Numbered from the stretch's first letter, positions 33,037-41,678 are shown. The stretch is DNA of 53,187 bases from Listeria valentina (GCF_011800755.1 NZ_JAATJW010000012.1:1-53187), one strand, 5' to 3'. The notes: generated by a model not told the origin, from the sequence alone. Translations and numbers: made by a program.

Positions 33037-34078
33037 CTCAAAAGGCGGTATCGCCACCGTTATCGCGAATTTCAAAGATTATTATCAAGGTGAAAATCAA
33101 GTTTTCTATTTGGCTACATGGACAGAAGAACATAAACTTTCCGCTGGCATGAAAGCACTCCTCACGCTTCGGAAAACGATTAAAAAGAAGAAAATAGATG
33201 TGGTTCACTTCCACGTTGCCCAAAAAAGTAGTTTTTACCGAAAAGCACTCCTAGCAAAGCTCGTTCCACGCGATGTACCAGTCATTTTCCACATGCACGC
33301 GTCTCAGTTCGATACCTTTTATAAAACAGCAAAACCTGGTGCAAGAAAGAAGATCCAGCGTGAATTGAACCGATTAGATGGGCTTGTTGTTCTAAGTGAA
33401 GAGTGGGCAGGATTTTATGAGCAAATCACGGATACACCCATTGCAATCATTGAAAATGCCGTTACCGTTAGTGCCCATCCTCATTATAATTCGCAAGCCA
33501 CAGAAATCATTACATTAGGCCGTTTGGGGAAACGCAAAGGCAGCTACGATATCTTGCACGTCGCGAAACAATTAGAAACAGAGTTTCCTGCTATTCAGTT
33601 CACTTTGTATGGCGATGGTGAAATCGAAGAAGTTGAGCAGGAAATGGAAGCCTTAGCGAGCCAAAATGTCCAGTTAGGCGGCTGGCTTTTGAAAGAAGAC
33701 AGAGAGAAAGTCATCGCGAATACAGTCTTGCATTTACTACCGTCTTATCAAGAGGGATTACCGATGTCCATTTTAGAAACCATGGCAGAAGGAATCCCGA
33801 ACTTGGCATCTGACGTTGGGGGAATTCCTCAAGTGATTCAAGATGGTGAAACGGGCATGCTCATCAATCCGGGAGATATTTCTCGGATGACTGAGAAATT
33901 AAGAAGTTTCTTGAAGGATAAAGAGTTACGGGAGAATTTATCTCAAGCAGCTCATCACAAAGTAAAAACAGATTTTTCGCTGGAGAACTACTTCGAGAAG
34001 TGGAATCTCTATTATGAAAATTTATTGGAAGAAAAAACAAAAATACCGTTAGGCTATGAAAGCTCAAGTGAACGGTAA
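33005..34078 (+). CDS. Glycosyltransferase family 4
   Basis: A 357-residue GT-B fold transferase. The N-terminal part begins MNILMVGPKSDSKGGIATVI (GTG start). The C-terminal nucleotide-sugar domain contains the E-x7-E motif in YQEGLPMSILETMAEG and the loop ASDVGGIPQVIQDGETG. It extends the lipid-linked oligosaccharide; donor and acceptor are unknown. AAGGAAG before the GTG supports the start. Confidence 0.86.
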   Translation: MNILMVGPKSDSKGGIATVIANFKDYYQGENQVFYLATWTEEHKLSAGMKALLTLRKTIKKKKIDVVHFHVAQKSSFYRKALLAKLVPRDVPVIFHMHASQFDTFYKTAKPGARKKIQRELNRLDGLVVLSEEWAGFYEQITDTPIAIIENAVTVSAHPHYNSQATEIITLGRLGKRKGSYDILHVAKQLETEFPAIQFTLYGDGEIEEVEQEMEALASQNVQLGGWLLKEDREKVIANTVLHLLPSYQEGLPMSILETMAEGIPNLASDVGGIPQVIQDGETGMLINPGDISRMTEKLRSFLKDKELRENLSQAAHHKVKTDFSLENYFEKWNLYYENLLEEKTKIPLGYESSSER

Positions 34079-34100
34079 AAAGAATGGAGCTGAATAGAGA

Positions 34101-35183
34101 TTGTTAATATGGACAATTCTAACCTTCGTATTAGGACTATTACTGATGCCTCTTGTTCGTAAGCTAGCCTTTTTGATAGGTGCAGTGGATACCCCGCGCG
34201 AAAGGCATGCGCATACGAAGCCAACCGCAACACTTGGAGGACTGGGGATATTTCTTAGTTTTACGATTATGTTTTTCCTAGCCCCTATCGATCATTCCCA
34301 TACGATTCCTTTACTCGTGGGTGTGCTCGTCATTGTTGGAACAGGTGTCATTGATGATATTAAAGAACTTTCACCCAAATTAAAGCTAGCGGGTCAAATT
34401 ATTGCTTCCCTTTGTGTCACGGTTTGGGGAGGAGTCATGGTTCACCATATCTATCTACCATTTCTTGGCAGAATTGAATTTGGTTATTTCGCCATCCCGA
34501 TTTCGATCTTTTGGATTTTAGCCATCGTGAATGCAGTTAACTTGATTGATGGCTTAGATGGCTTAGCCGGAGGCGTATCCACGATTGCGCTACTCACTAT
34601 CGGCGGCATGGCTCTCATTTTAGGAAACATCGGGAGCGCCTTTACAGCCTTTTTACTCGTGGGCGCACTACTGGCCTTTCTTGTCTTTAATTTTCCGCCC
34701 GCTTCCATTTTTATGGGAGATACCGGTGCCATGTTTCTTGGTTTTGCGATCGCGATTTTATCGCTGATGGAATTTAAGAATGTCACCTTAGTTTCGCTTC
34801 TTATTCCGATTATCATTTTAGGTGTTCCTTTCACAGATACCTTTTTTGCGATCATCCGTCGATTGAAACAAAAAACGTCGATTTCGACTGCAGACCGGTC
34901 GCACATTCACCACAGACTTTTAGCCCTTGGATTAACGAATCGACAAACCGTCTTGCTTCTTTACTTGATTGCGGCAATATTTTCAGGAATTAGCTTCTTG
35001 CTTTATTTCTCAACCACTTGGGGATCGATTATTTTGATCGTTGTTTTACTGCTGCTTATTGAAGTCGCTGTGGAATTTATCGGTCTTATTGATGAACATT
35101 ACCGACCACTATTTGATCTTTTTATCGGTATTGGGAAAACAAGACGAAAACTCTACCTGATTCTTAGTAAAAAATCACGATGA
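34101..35183 (+). CDS. Undecaprenyl-phosphate GlcNAc-1-phosphate transferase (TagO/WecA type)
   Basis: A 360-residue polyprenyl-phosphate sugar-1-phosphate transferase with about eleven helices. Conserved loops are DTPRERHAHTKPTATLGG, VGTGVIDDIKEL with the DD pair, NAVNLIDGLDGLAGG, FMGDTGAMFLG and DRSHIHHRLLALG (the HIHH motif). It starts polymer synthesis by moving GlcNAc-1-phosphate to undecaprenyl phosphate. It is likely a second copy besides the housekeeping TagO, and the initiating enzyme of this cluster, since no WbaP-type transferase is present. TTG start at 34101 with GGAG upstream; no in-frame ATG is near. Confidence 0.9.
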   Translation: MLIWTILTFVLGLLLMPLVRKLAFLIGAVDTPRERHAHTKPTATLGGLGIFLSFTIMFFLAPIDHSHTIPLLVGVLVIVGTGVIDDIKELSPKLKLAGQIIASLCVTVWGGVMVHHIYLPFLGRIEFGYFAIPISIFWILAIVNAVNLIDGLDGLAGGVSTIALLTIGGMALILGNIGSAFTAFLLVGALLAFLVFNFPPASIFMGDTGAMFLGFAIAILSLMEFKNVTLVSLLIPIIILGVPFTDTFFAIIRRLKQKTSISTADRSHIHHRLLALGLTNRQTVLLLYLIAAIFSGISFLLYFSTTWGSIILIVVLLLLIEVAVEFIGLIDEHYRPLFDLFIGIGKTRRKLYLILSKKSR

Positions 35184-35239
35184 GACTTTGTTCATAGAGA
35201 GCTCACTATAATTTAAAATTAGGAAGGATATTTCTATAA

Positions 35240-36175
35240 ATGAAAAAAATTGTAATTATTGTGCCTTACTTTGGCACCCTTCCAGAAAACTTTGAGGTAT
35301 TCGTAAAGTCATGTGGTCGAAATGAAAATATTGATTTTCTTTTTATCAGTGATAATGACTTACAAATTGACTATGAAAACATTCGTTTCTGGAAGATGAC
35401 TTTTCAGGAATTTAGATCACTTATCCAACAATCGTTTGATTTTCCCATCGTGTTAGAATCACCATATAAGCTTTGTGATTATAAGCCAACCTATGGGAAA
35501 GCTTTGCAAGACCAGATCAAAGAATATGATTTCTGGGGTTATTGTGATGTGGATTTGATTTTTGGGAGAATTGATCATTTTGTAACGGAGGATATATTAG
35601 ATCAATTTGATCAAATCTATCATTATGGGCATTTTACACTTTATCGAAACAATGAACTGAATAATGCTCGCTTCATGTCTGATAAAGGGTTAAGCTATAA
35701 AAAAGTGTTCACATCTAATCGAATTTACTTCTTTGACGAAAAAATAATGCCTGAAAAATTTGATTTGCTTAAACTGCCTAGGTACGAGGCAAAAGATTTC
35801 ATTGATATCGATCCTTGGAAGTTCAGAATGATTGATGTTTGTGAGGAAGACGCAACCAATTACAAGGCAAAAACAACCTTATTTGAATGGGAAAATGGTC
35901 ATTTATTCAAATGCGTGTATCATGCAGAGACAAAATCAATTATAAAAACCGAGTACCTTTACATTCATTTCCAAAAACGAAAAATGACGGACCATACACA
36001 AGGGACCAATCATTTTTTAATAACAAACAAAGGGCTTGTACCAAGTCATGGAGATGTACAGGCGGCGCACTTTTCAGAACTCGATACCAACCATGTTTTT
36101 GAGGACATCAAAAAGCGATTCAAAAAGCATCAATTTATTTTAAATCGAAGAATCAAACGATATATCTTAAAGTAA
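35240..36175 (+). CDS. DUF6625-like glycosyltransferase
   Basis: A 311-residue cytoplasmic protein. It opens with VIIVPYFGTLPENFEVF and has a D-x-D site in the segment YDFWGYCDVDLIFGRID near residues 95-111, followed by a conserved-looking HYGHFTLYRN. The pattern resembles the DUF6625 family seen in polysaccharide clusters. Transfer of a sugar is likely but the donor is unknown. The gene is visibly more AT-rich than the preceding genes and separated by 56 bases from tagO-like and 64 from the flippase gene. Confidence 0.72.
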   Translation: MKKIVIIVPYFGTLPENFEVFVKSCGRNENIDFLFISDNDLQIDYENIRFWKMTFQEFRSLIQQSFDFPIVLESPYKLCDYKPTYGKALQDQIKEYDFWGYCDVDLIFGRIDHFVTEDILDQFDQIYHYGHFTLYRNNELNNARFMSDKGLSYKKVFTSNRIYFFDEKIMPEKFDLLKLPRYEAKDFIDIDPWKFRMIDVCEEDATNYKAKTTLFEWENGHLFKCVYHAETKSIIKTEYLYIHFQKRKMTDHTQGTNHFLITNKGLVPSHGDVQAAHFSELDTNHVFEDIKKRFKKHQFILNRRIKRYILK

Positions 36176-36239
36176 TTTTGGGGTCGCCGTTTCGAGGGCT
36201 TAAAGATTTTCTAGAATTATTGTCAGGAGTAAAAGGAAT

Positions 36240-37670
36240 ATGAAAATTTTAAAAAACTATGCCTATAGCATGACGTATCAGATACTTCTTATGCTGATCC
36301 CGCTCGTAACTGTACCATATGTTTCACGAACACTCGGTGCAGAAGGAATCGGGACCTATGCGTATACGTATTCTGTTGTTCAGTACTTTATCTTAATCGG
36401 AAACTTAGGAATTTCGGTATACGGTGCGAGATCAATTGCGCATGTTAGGGAATCTGATCAAGATCGATCAAAAGTATTTTTTGAGCTTATGATAATAAAA
36501 CTATTGATGTTTGTTGTTTCGGCATTATTATATGGATTATTTGTTTTTCTCTACGGGGAATATACATTTATTTTCGTCTTACAAGGTATTTTTATTTTAG
36601 CAGCAGCAGTGGATATTTCATGGTTTTTCATTGGATTAGAAGATTTTAAAAAAACCATTTCAAGAAATATCGTCGTAAAGCTAGTTGCTCTCATAAGTGT
36701 TTTTATCTTAATTCAGACACCAGATGATATTGCTTTATATGTTGCCATAAATGCTGTCTCTACTTTTCTAGGAAATCTAACGCTTTGGACGTATTTGAGG
36801 AAAAAGATACACAAAGTCGCATTTAAAAATCTGGATTTGAAGCCACATGTTCGGCCTGTATTTTTCTTGTTCTTGCCACAATTACTCACACAAGTTTTTG
36901 TGAATATGAATAAGTTGTTTTTGGGAAATTTTTCTACCTTGACGCAAACGGGGTACTTTGAGAATTCAGATAAAGTAGTCCGCATGTTATCAGCTTGTGT
37001 AACAGCCATTGGGAGTGTGATTTTTCCGCGAATATCGAATGAATTCCACAAGGGAAAATCTGATGTAGCGAATAAATATACTTTGTTCTCTTTTCAAATC
37101 ATCAATATGATTTCGATTCCTTTACTTTTAGGAATGATTTTGATTTCGAAAAACTTTTCGGTGCTCTTTTTCGGGAAAAATTTTGATGGCATTGAATATG
37201 TATTAGGGGCACTTTCAGTCGGGCTCTTATTCATGGGCTGGGGATCAATCATCGGTCAACAATATATGATCGCATCGAATCAAGTAGCCAAATCCATTGC
37301 TTCCCTTATCGTCGGTATCCTCGTTTCAATTATTTTATCCATTTTGCTAATTCCAACTTATGGAGCATTTGGAGCAGCAATATCATCAGTAATTGGTGAA
37401 GGAATCATCGCTATTTCTCAAATCATGATGATAAGAAAGAGGCTGCGAATCAATGTGTTTAAAGAAACGGCGAGCTACTTGCTTGCAGCGGGCATTATGT
37501 TTGCAGCAGGATTTGGGATAGGAAAACTAGTTCATGGATCACTTTATTCCATGTGTGTTCAAATTGCGACGGGAATTATCGTTTATGTGATTCTCATGTT
37601 GATTATAAAACCAGCACCTGTGCGGATATTGATGGACAGAATCAAAAAAAGATATCAAACGAATCATTAA
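36240..37670 (+). CDS. Polysaccharide flippase (Wzx/MATE-type)
   Basis: A 476-residue membrane protein with about 12-14 helices. It has the family opening LKNYAYSMTYQILLMLIPLV, then PYVSRTLGAEGIGTYAYTYS near residue 28. It flips the undecaprenyl-linked repeat unit across the membrane for polymerisation by the Wzy-like protein. It is the last biosynthetic gene of the cluster, more AT-rich than the first half like its upstream neighbour. Confidence 0.9.
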   Translation: MKILKNYAYSMTYQILLMLIPLVTVPYVSRTLGAEGIGTYAYTYSVVQYFILIGNLGISVYGARSIAHVRESDQDRSKVFFELMIIKLLMFVVSALLYGLFVFLYGEYTFIFVLQGIFILAAAVDISWFFIGLEDFKKTISRNIVVKLVALISVFILIQTPDDIALYVAINAVSTFLGNLTLWTYLRKKIHKVAFKNLDLKPHVRPVFFLFLPQLLTQVFVNMNKLFLGNFSTLTQTGYFENSDKVVRMLSACVTAIGSVIFPRISNEFHKGKSDVANKYTLFSFQIINMISIPLLLGMILISKNFSVLFFGKNFDGIEYVLGALSVGLLFMGWGSIIGQQYMIASNQVAKSIASLIVGILVSIILSILLIPTYGAFGAAISSVIGEGIIAISQIMMIRKRLRINVFKETASYLLAAGIMFAAGFGIGKLVHGSLYSMCVQIATGIIVYVILMLIIKPAPVRILMDRIKKRYQTNH

Positions 37671-37857
37671 AAGTTTAGATTTAATCGTTCAAGGTTAAAG
37701 ATCCGTAAATATGAAAATAACTGGAATCATGAAAGTAAATGCTAAAGGGATATTGTGATAATTTTAAGTCTTTAAACACAAATATCTTCGAAAATGATGG
37801 CCGGGTAAAAATGAAAAGACTTAAAAAATAAAAAAAGGAATTAATAAGAGGTGTAAA

Positions 37858-38103
37858 ATGAATAGTAACATTTCAAAAGACCAACAATTAGAATTGCTAG
37901 ATCAATACTTTGTTTCAACGATCGAAGCACTTGATTTACTTCAAATTTCGAAGCAAAGTTTTTATTCACTTGTCAATCGTGAAAAGATAGTTCGTGTGAA
38001 AAAAGGTGGCGCAGTTCTTTATTTTCGAGATGAGATTTTGGAGCGCGCGAGAGAACAAGAATTTTTGCGCAAGAAGTATCGACCATTTGATTATCAAAAT
38101 TAG
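37858..38103 (+). CDS. Small excisionase/MerR-like HTH protein, 81 residues
   Basis: The protein has a single helix-turn-helix of the excisionase (HTH_17) type, STIEALDLLQISKQSFYSLV, followed by a beta wing region VRVKKGGAVLYFRDEILERA. There is no integrase or phage gene nearby, so it is not part of a visible mobile element. GAGGTG precedes the ATG. It stands alone, 187 bases after the flippase gene and followed by a strong terminator. Possible role: local regulator of the polysaccharide or WxL genes, by position only. Confidence 0.7.
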   Translation: MNSNISKDQQLELLDQYFVSTIEALDLLQISKQSFYSLVNREKIVRVKKGGAVLYFRDEILERAREQEFLRKKYRPFDYQN

Positions 38104-38110
38104 CTACTAT

Positions 38111-38164
38111 CAAAACACCCAATTGATGAAAGTACCAATTTATTTTCATCAATTGGGTGTTTTG
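38111..38164 (+). terminator. Terminator with a perfect 21-base stem
   Basis: The segment at 38111-38131 (CAAAACACCC at its 5' end) is exactly complementary to 38144-38164 (GGGTGTTTTG at its 3' end), separated by a 12-base loop. It begins 7 bases after the HTH gene. The length of perfect pairing is unusual for a simple terminator. Confidence 0.85.
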
Positions 38165-38448
38165 TGTGATAAAGTATTGAATTTTATTGATTTTTGACAC
38201 AAAAAATACATAAATAAAAAATTGGAATGGAACAAAGTGGCAAGAAGAATATGGTGGTTTTGGTAATCTAAAAGTAGCTTAAAGTTTTAAGGGAGAGATC
38301 TAGCATTCCTTAAAAAGTTACATAATAAGTGGGGGGAGGAAAAGTAGTTAGAAACTGCTAGATTTAGGAAACATTAGTAAATCAATCTATTTAATGCTGA
38401 CCATTTGTAAAACATCCAATGGGCAGACATAACATGGGAGGTAAAATG
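38165..38448. promoter_or_regulatory. Promoter and leader region of the WxL genes
   Basis: 284 bases with no gene. A consensus TTGACA sits at 38194-38199, followed by an A-rich stretch with only a weak -10 (AAAAAT at 38217-38222, spacing 17). CTTAAAGTTTTAAG near 38280 forms a short dyad. A GGGGGGAGGAAAAG near 38332 looks like a ribosome binding site but no frame follows it. A leader of about 220 bases is implied if the TTGACA is used. Confidence 0.35.
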
Positions 38449-39240
38449 ATGGAATTACGAAAATGGATAAGTTTAGGGGCTGTTGCGGGAACGGTTTTAG
38501 TTGTCCCGTTTTCCGCTTTAGCTGCAAGCGATGGAGGAACATATCAATCAAATGGAGTGGTGAAGTTCGTTCCTAATACTGGGATTACAAAACCAATGAA
38601 CCCAGATGTACCGCAAGAAAATATTGCACCGGTTGATCCGACAACACCAAATGGGGAACCAGAGCCAGGAACACCAGGGCCACTAAGTATTGACTTTGCA
38701 TCGAGTATTGATTTCGGTACAAATGAAATTACTAATAGTGATAAAACATATTATGCAAGAGCGCAAAAATTCAATCAAGAGGGTAAAGATGGTGGCTGGA
38801 CTTCCAACTTTGTGCAAGTCTCTGATAACCGCGGTACCAACGCAGGTTGGACACTGACTGTAAAACAAGAAGGACAATTCAGCAATGCCGATGCACAAAA
38901 TAAAGAGCTAGTTGGTGCGCAAATCAAATTGGCGGAAAGCCAAGCAGTAAGTAATGCAGAAGGAATGGAACCACCAGATGTAAAAGACGTTGTTCTTGAC
39001 CCAGCTGGAGCTGAATCACTTGTCATGTCAGCACAAGTTGGAAAAGGTGCAGGAAGTTGGATTGATAAGTGGGGAAGCGTGACAGACGAACCAGCTGCAG
39101 AAGGTAGCGATGTTACTGAACCTACGAAGGTAAATAAAGCTGTTTCGCTATTTATTCCTGGTAAATCAGCTAAAGATGCTGTGCAATATAAGACAAAACT
39201 AACTTGGAAGCTATCAGATGTTCCAGGAAGTAACGAATAA
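38449..39240 (+). CDS. WxL domain surface protein (first)
   Basis: A 263-residue exported protein. A signal peptide ends near PFSALAA (about residue 26). A Pro-rich linker with PTTPNGEPEPGTPGP follows, then the WxL domain with SIDFASSIDFG, the first motif in DNRGTNAGWTLTVKQ (W-T-L) and the distal one in KTKLTWKLSDVP (W-K-L). WxL domains bind peptidoglycan non-covalently. The ATG at 38449 is seven bases from GGGAGG at 38436-38441; an ATG one codon earlier is possible. First gene of a three-gene unit. Confidence 0.92.
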   Translation: MELRKWISLGAVAGTVLVVPFSALAASDGGTYQSNGVVKFVPNTGITKPMNPDVPQENIAPVDPTTPNGEPEPGTPGPLSIDFASSIDFGTNEITNSDKTYYARAQKFNQEGKDGGWTSNFVQVSDNRGTNAGWTLTVKQEGQFSNADAQNKELVGAQIKLAESQAVSNAEGMEPPDVKDVVLDPAGAESLVMSAQVGKGAGSWIDKWGSVTDEPAAEGSDVTEPTKVNKAVSLFIPGKSAKDAVQYKTKLTWKLSDVPGSNE

Positions 39241-39263
39241 TTAAATAAAGAGGGGAAAAAATC

Positions 39264-40031
39264 ATGAAACAAAAAACGATCAAGATTGCAGCTGTTTCTG
39301 CTTTAACAGCAGGAGTTGCTTTAACTAACTTTGGGCTTAGTTTCACGGCATCAGCTGCTGCACCAGCAGATTATAAATCAAATGTCATTGTACAATTTTC
39401 ACCAAGTGATCAAATTGTAAAACCAGTAGACCCAACGGATCCTTCGAAAACTCCTGAAGACGGTAAAGGTCCAATTGACCCAACGGATCCAAAAGGCCCA
39501 CAACCTGGAACACCAGGACCGCTTAGCATTGACTATGCTTCGAGCCTTGATTTTGGAACGCAAAAAATTACATCTACAGACGAAGTTTATCACGCAGCTG
39601 CTCAAAAATTTGGGGATGCGAGTCGTGGAGACGGCCCAAACTACGTCCAAGTAACGGATAACCGTGGGACTGAAACAGGCTGGTTTTTGAAGGTTAAACA
39701 ACAAGGGCAATTTGTTTCAACAGACAATAAAGAATTAACGGGAGCTGAATTGGTATTTTCCAACGGCGTTGTAAATACGATATCGGTTTCTCCTAAACCA
39801 TCTGTTGTGAAAAGCTCATTTTCACTTACACCAGACGGAAATGGAGTAGCTGAAAATATTATGGCTGCCAAAGTAGGAGAAGGTGCAGGAACTTATGTGC
39901 TTGCGTTTGGTGATGATACAAGTGGCGGCGACAGCATTTCACTAAAAGTTCCAGGTAGCACAACCAAATATGCGGATAAATATGCAACAACATTATTATG
40001 GACACTGGAAGACACACCATCTGGTATATAA
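39264..40031 (+). CDS. WxL domain surface protein (second)
   Basis: A 255-residue paralogue of the preceding protein. Signal peptide to about residue 32 (FTASAAA), Pro-rich linker with PKGPQPGTPGP, then the WxL domain (SIDYASSLDFG, DNRGTETGWFLKVKQ with W-F-L, and LLWTLEDTP with W-T-L at the very end). Non-covalent cell-wall attachment is expected. It follows the first WxL gene by 23 bases with its own AAGAGGGG site. Confidence 0.92.
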   Translation: MKQKTIKIAAVSALTAGVALTNFGLSFTASAAAPADYKSNVIVQFSPSDQIVKPVDPTDPSKTPEDGKGPIDPTDPKGPQPGTPGPLSIDYASSLDFGTQKITSTDEVYHAAAQKFGDASRGDGPNYVQVTDNRGTETGWFLKVKQQGQFVSTDNKELTGAELVFSNGVVNTISVSPKPSVVKSSFSLTPDGNGVAENIMAAKVGEGAGTYVLAFGDDTSGGDSISLKVPGSTTKYADKYATTLLWTLEDTPSGI

Positions 40032-40039
40032 ACTAACCG

Positions 40040-40090
40040 AAGACAAAAGGCATGTTTGCGATAGTCAAATAGCGCCTTTTGTCTTGTTTT
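40040..40090 (+). terminator. Possible attenuating terminator between WxL and DUF916 genes
   Basis: AAGACAAAAGGC at 40040-40051 pairs perfectly with GCCTTTTGTCTT at 40074-40085 around a 22-base loop, then GTTTT. It probably lowers expression of the downstream membrane partner relative to the two secreted proteins. Confidence 0.6.
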
Positions 40091-40106
40091 AAGGAGAATA
40101 AAATCA

Positions 40107-41129
40107 ATGAAAAAGGCTGTTGGATTCTTTTTAAGTTTTGTTTTGATTTGCCTGCTAGGCGTCACAACAGATGTACATGCGGCGGAATTTAATTTTGCTG
40201 CTGAAACTCAAATTCCGAGCAATCAAATTGATAAGAAAAAATCTTATTTTAATTTGAAAATGAAGCCGGGACAAAAACAAACACTGACGATTAAACTGCG
40301 CAATGATACGGATAAGGCAGTCGTTATCAATCCGAAAATTCATTCGGCAACGACCAATATGCACGGTGTTGTCGAGTACGGCGAAACGAGCGATCAAGCA
40401 GATAAGACTTTACCCTACTCGTTAGGGGATTTAATTAAGGTGGAAAAGGAAATTACCGTTCCTGCCAAAAAAAGTATGGATTTAAAGTTAAATGTTACGA
40501 TGCCGGATAAGCCTTATGAGGGGCTGCTTGCTGGCGGAGTTACGCTGGAAGAGAAAAAGAATACAACGGGCAAAAAGCAAGAAAAGGGCTTGAGTATTGA
40601 AAATAAGTACGCTTATGTGATTGGGATTACATTACAGGAATCAGATAAAGAAGTGAAGCAGGATTTGAAACTGAAGAAAGTAGAAGCTGGGCAAACGAAT
40701 GCGCGCAATGCGATTTTCTTCACGCTGCAAAATCCGACTCCTACGTATTTGAATCGCTTTGAAATAGAGGCAGAAATAACGCGGGAAGGGAAATCAAAAA
40801 CGCTCTATAAGACTTCGCAAAAAAATATGCAAGTCGCACCTAATTCCCACTTCGCTTATCCTATTTCGCTGAATGGCGAACGGCTTAAAGCTGGGAACTA
40901 CACACTACATTTGAAGGCGAAATCTTCTAAGGAAAGTTGGCAGTTTACGAAGAACTTTCAAATTAAGCGAGATGAAGCAAACAAATTGAATAAGAAAGAC
41001 GTGACGATTGAAAGCCCCAATTATTGGTGGTTAATTGCGCTGATTGCGGCGGCTGTGATCGTGATAGGTCTTATCATTTTCTTCATTTGGAGACATAAAA
41101 GAAAGAAAAACAAAAGAAGGGCTAGATGA
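40107..41129 (+). CDS. WxL-interacting protein (DUF916 and DUF3324)
   Basis: A 340-residue membrane-anchored protein. It has a signal peptide (residues 1-25), a DUF916 beta domain (about 27-150, with KPGQKQTLTIKLRNDTDKA), a DUF3324 domain (about 160-295, with NPTPTYLNRFEIEAEIT), a C-terminal TM helix at about 309-329 and a basic cytoplasmic tail. Such proteins bind WxL domains and peptidoglycan and hold WxL proteins at the surface. AAGGAG precedes the ATG at 40107. Confidence 0.92.
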   Translation: MKKAVGFFLSFVLICLLGVTTDVHAAEFNFAAETQIPSNQIDKKKSYFNLKMKPGQKQTLTIKLRNDTDKAVVINPKIHSATTNMHGVVEYGETSDQADKTLPYSLGDLIKVEKEITVPAKKSMDLKLNVTMPDKPYEGLLAGGVTLEEKKNTTGKKQEKGLSIENKYAYVIGITLQESDKEVKQDLKLKKVEAGQTNARNAIFFTLQNPTPTYLNRFEIEAEITREGKSKTLYKTSQKNMQVAPNSHFAYPISLNGERLKAGNYTLHLKAKSSKESWQFTKNFQIKRDEANKLNKKDVTIESPNYWWLIALIAAAVIVIGLIIFFIWRHKRKKNKRRAR

Positions 41130-41140
41130 TGACTAAACGA

Positions 41141-41178
41141 AAAAAGGTGAAATCCAAGCATTTGGATTTCACCTTTTT
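41141..41178. terminator. Bidirectional terminator overlapping the GNAT gene end
   Basis: AAAAAGGTGAAATCCAA at 41141-41157 pairs perfectly with 41162-41178. The minus-strand acetyltransferase stop codon lies inside the right arm at 41169, so its last codons form part of the hairpin. Confidence 0.9.
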
Positions 41179-41678
41179 TCGTGGAATAGTTTGGCCATGT
41201 AAAATTCATCGTAGTAGCGATTATTCATATAAATGGCCTCTTTTTTTAAGCCTTCTTTCTGAAAGCCAAGTTTTTCATATAGTTTAATGGCCGGAAGGTT
41301 TGCTGTGATTACCGTCAGTTCAAGCCGGCGTATCCCCCTGTTTCTTGCCCAAGTGAATAGTTCTTCAAAAAGTTTGGTGGCAATGCCGTTTTTTTGGAAT
41401 TTTTTTCGAACGCCGATCACGAGGTATCCGGTGTGCTTGATTTTTGCGAGTTTAGAGGTTTGTGCGGAAATGAAGCCGATAATCTGGTTTTGAACTTTGG
41501 CGCCTAACAAAATACCGTTTTCTTGAGTTGTCTGTATGAAATGCGCTAATTTTTTTTCTTGATAAACTCGCTCTTCTGGTAAATAAAGCATGAAATCGGT
41601 CTCTTTATCTAGCTGTTGCATGCAGTGAAATAATTGTTGGGCTTCTTCGGGGGTGATTTTTTCGTAAAAGACGTTCAT
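41169..41678 (-). CDS. GNAT-family N-acetyltransferase
   Basis: A 169-residue acetyltransferase. The acetyl-CoA binding loop is VRKKFQKNGIATKLFEEL, and the C-terminal motif NLPAIKLYEKLGFQKEGLKK is typical of the RimI/RimJ-like branch. The ending IYMNNRYYDEFYMAKLF fits proteins that act on small amines or peptides, but the substrate is unknown. It is monocistronic and convergent with the WxL operon. Confidence 0.88.
   Translation of the reverse strand: MNVFYEKITPEEAQQLFHCMQQLDKETDFMLYLPEERVYQEKKLAHFIQTTQENGILLGAKVQNQIIGFISAQTSKLAKIKHTGYLVIGVRKKFQKNGIATKLFEELFTWARNRGIRRLELTVITANLPAIKLYEKLGFQKEGLKKEAIYMNNRYYDEFYMAKLFHEKR

Noticed and set aside
37858-38103. A prophage or integrative element marked by the excisionase-like gene
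   Set aside because: No integrase, attachment-site repeats or phage genes were found around it.
38775-39272. 165-codon antisense frame over the first WxL gene
   Set aside because: No ribosome binding site and no protein-like pattern; the WxL gene explains the region.
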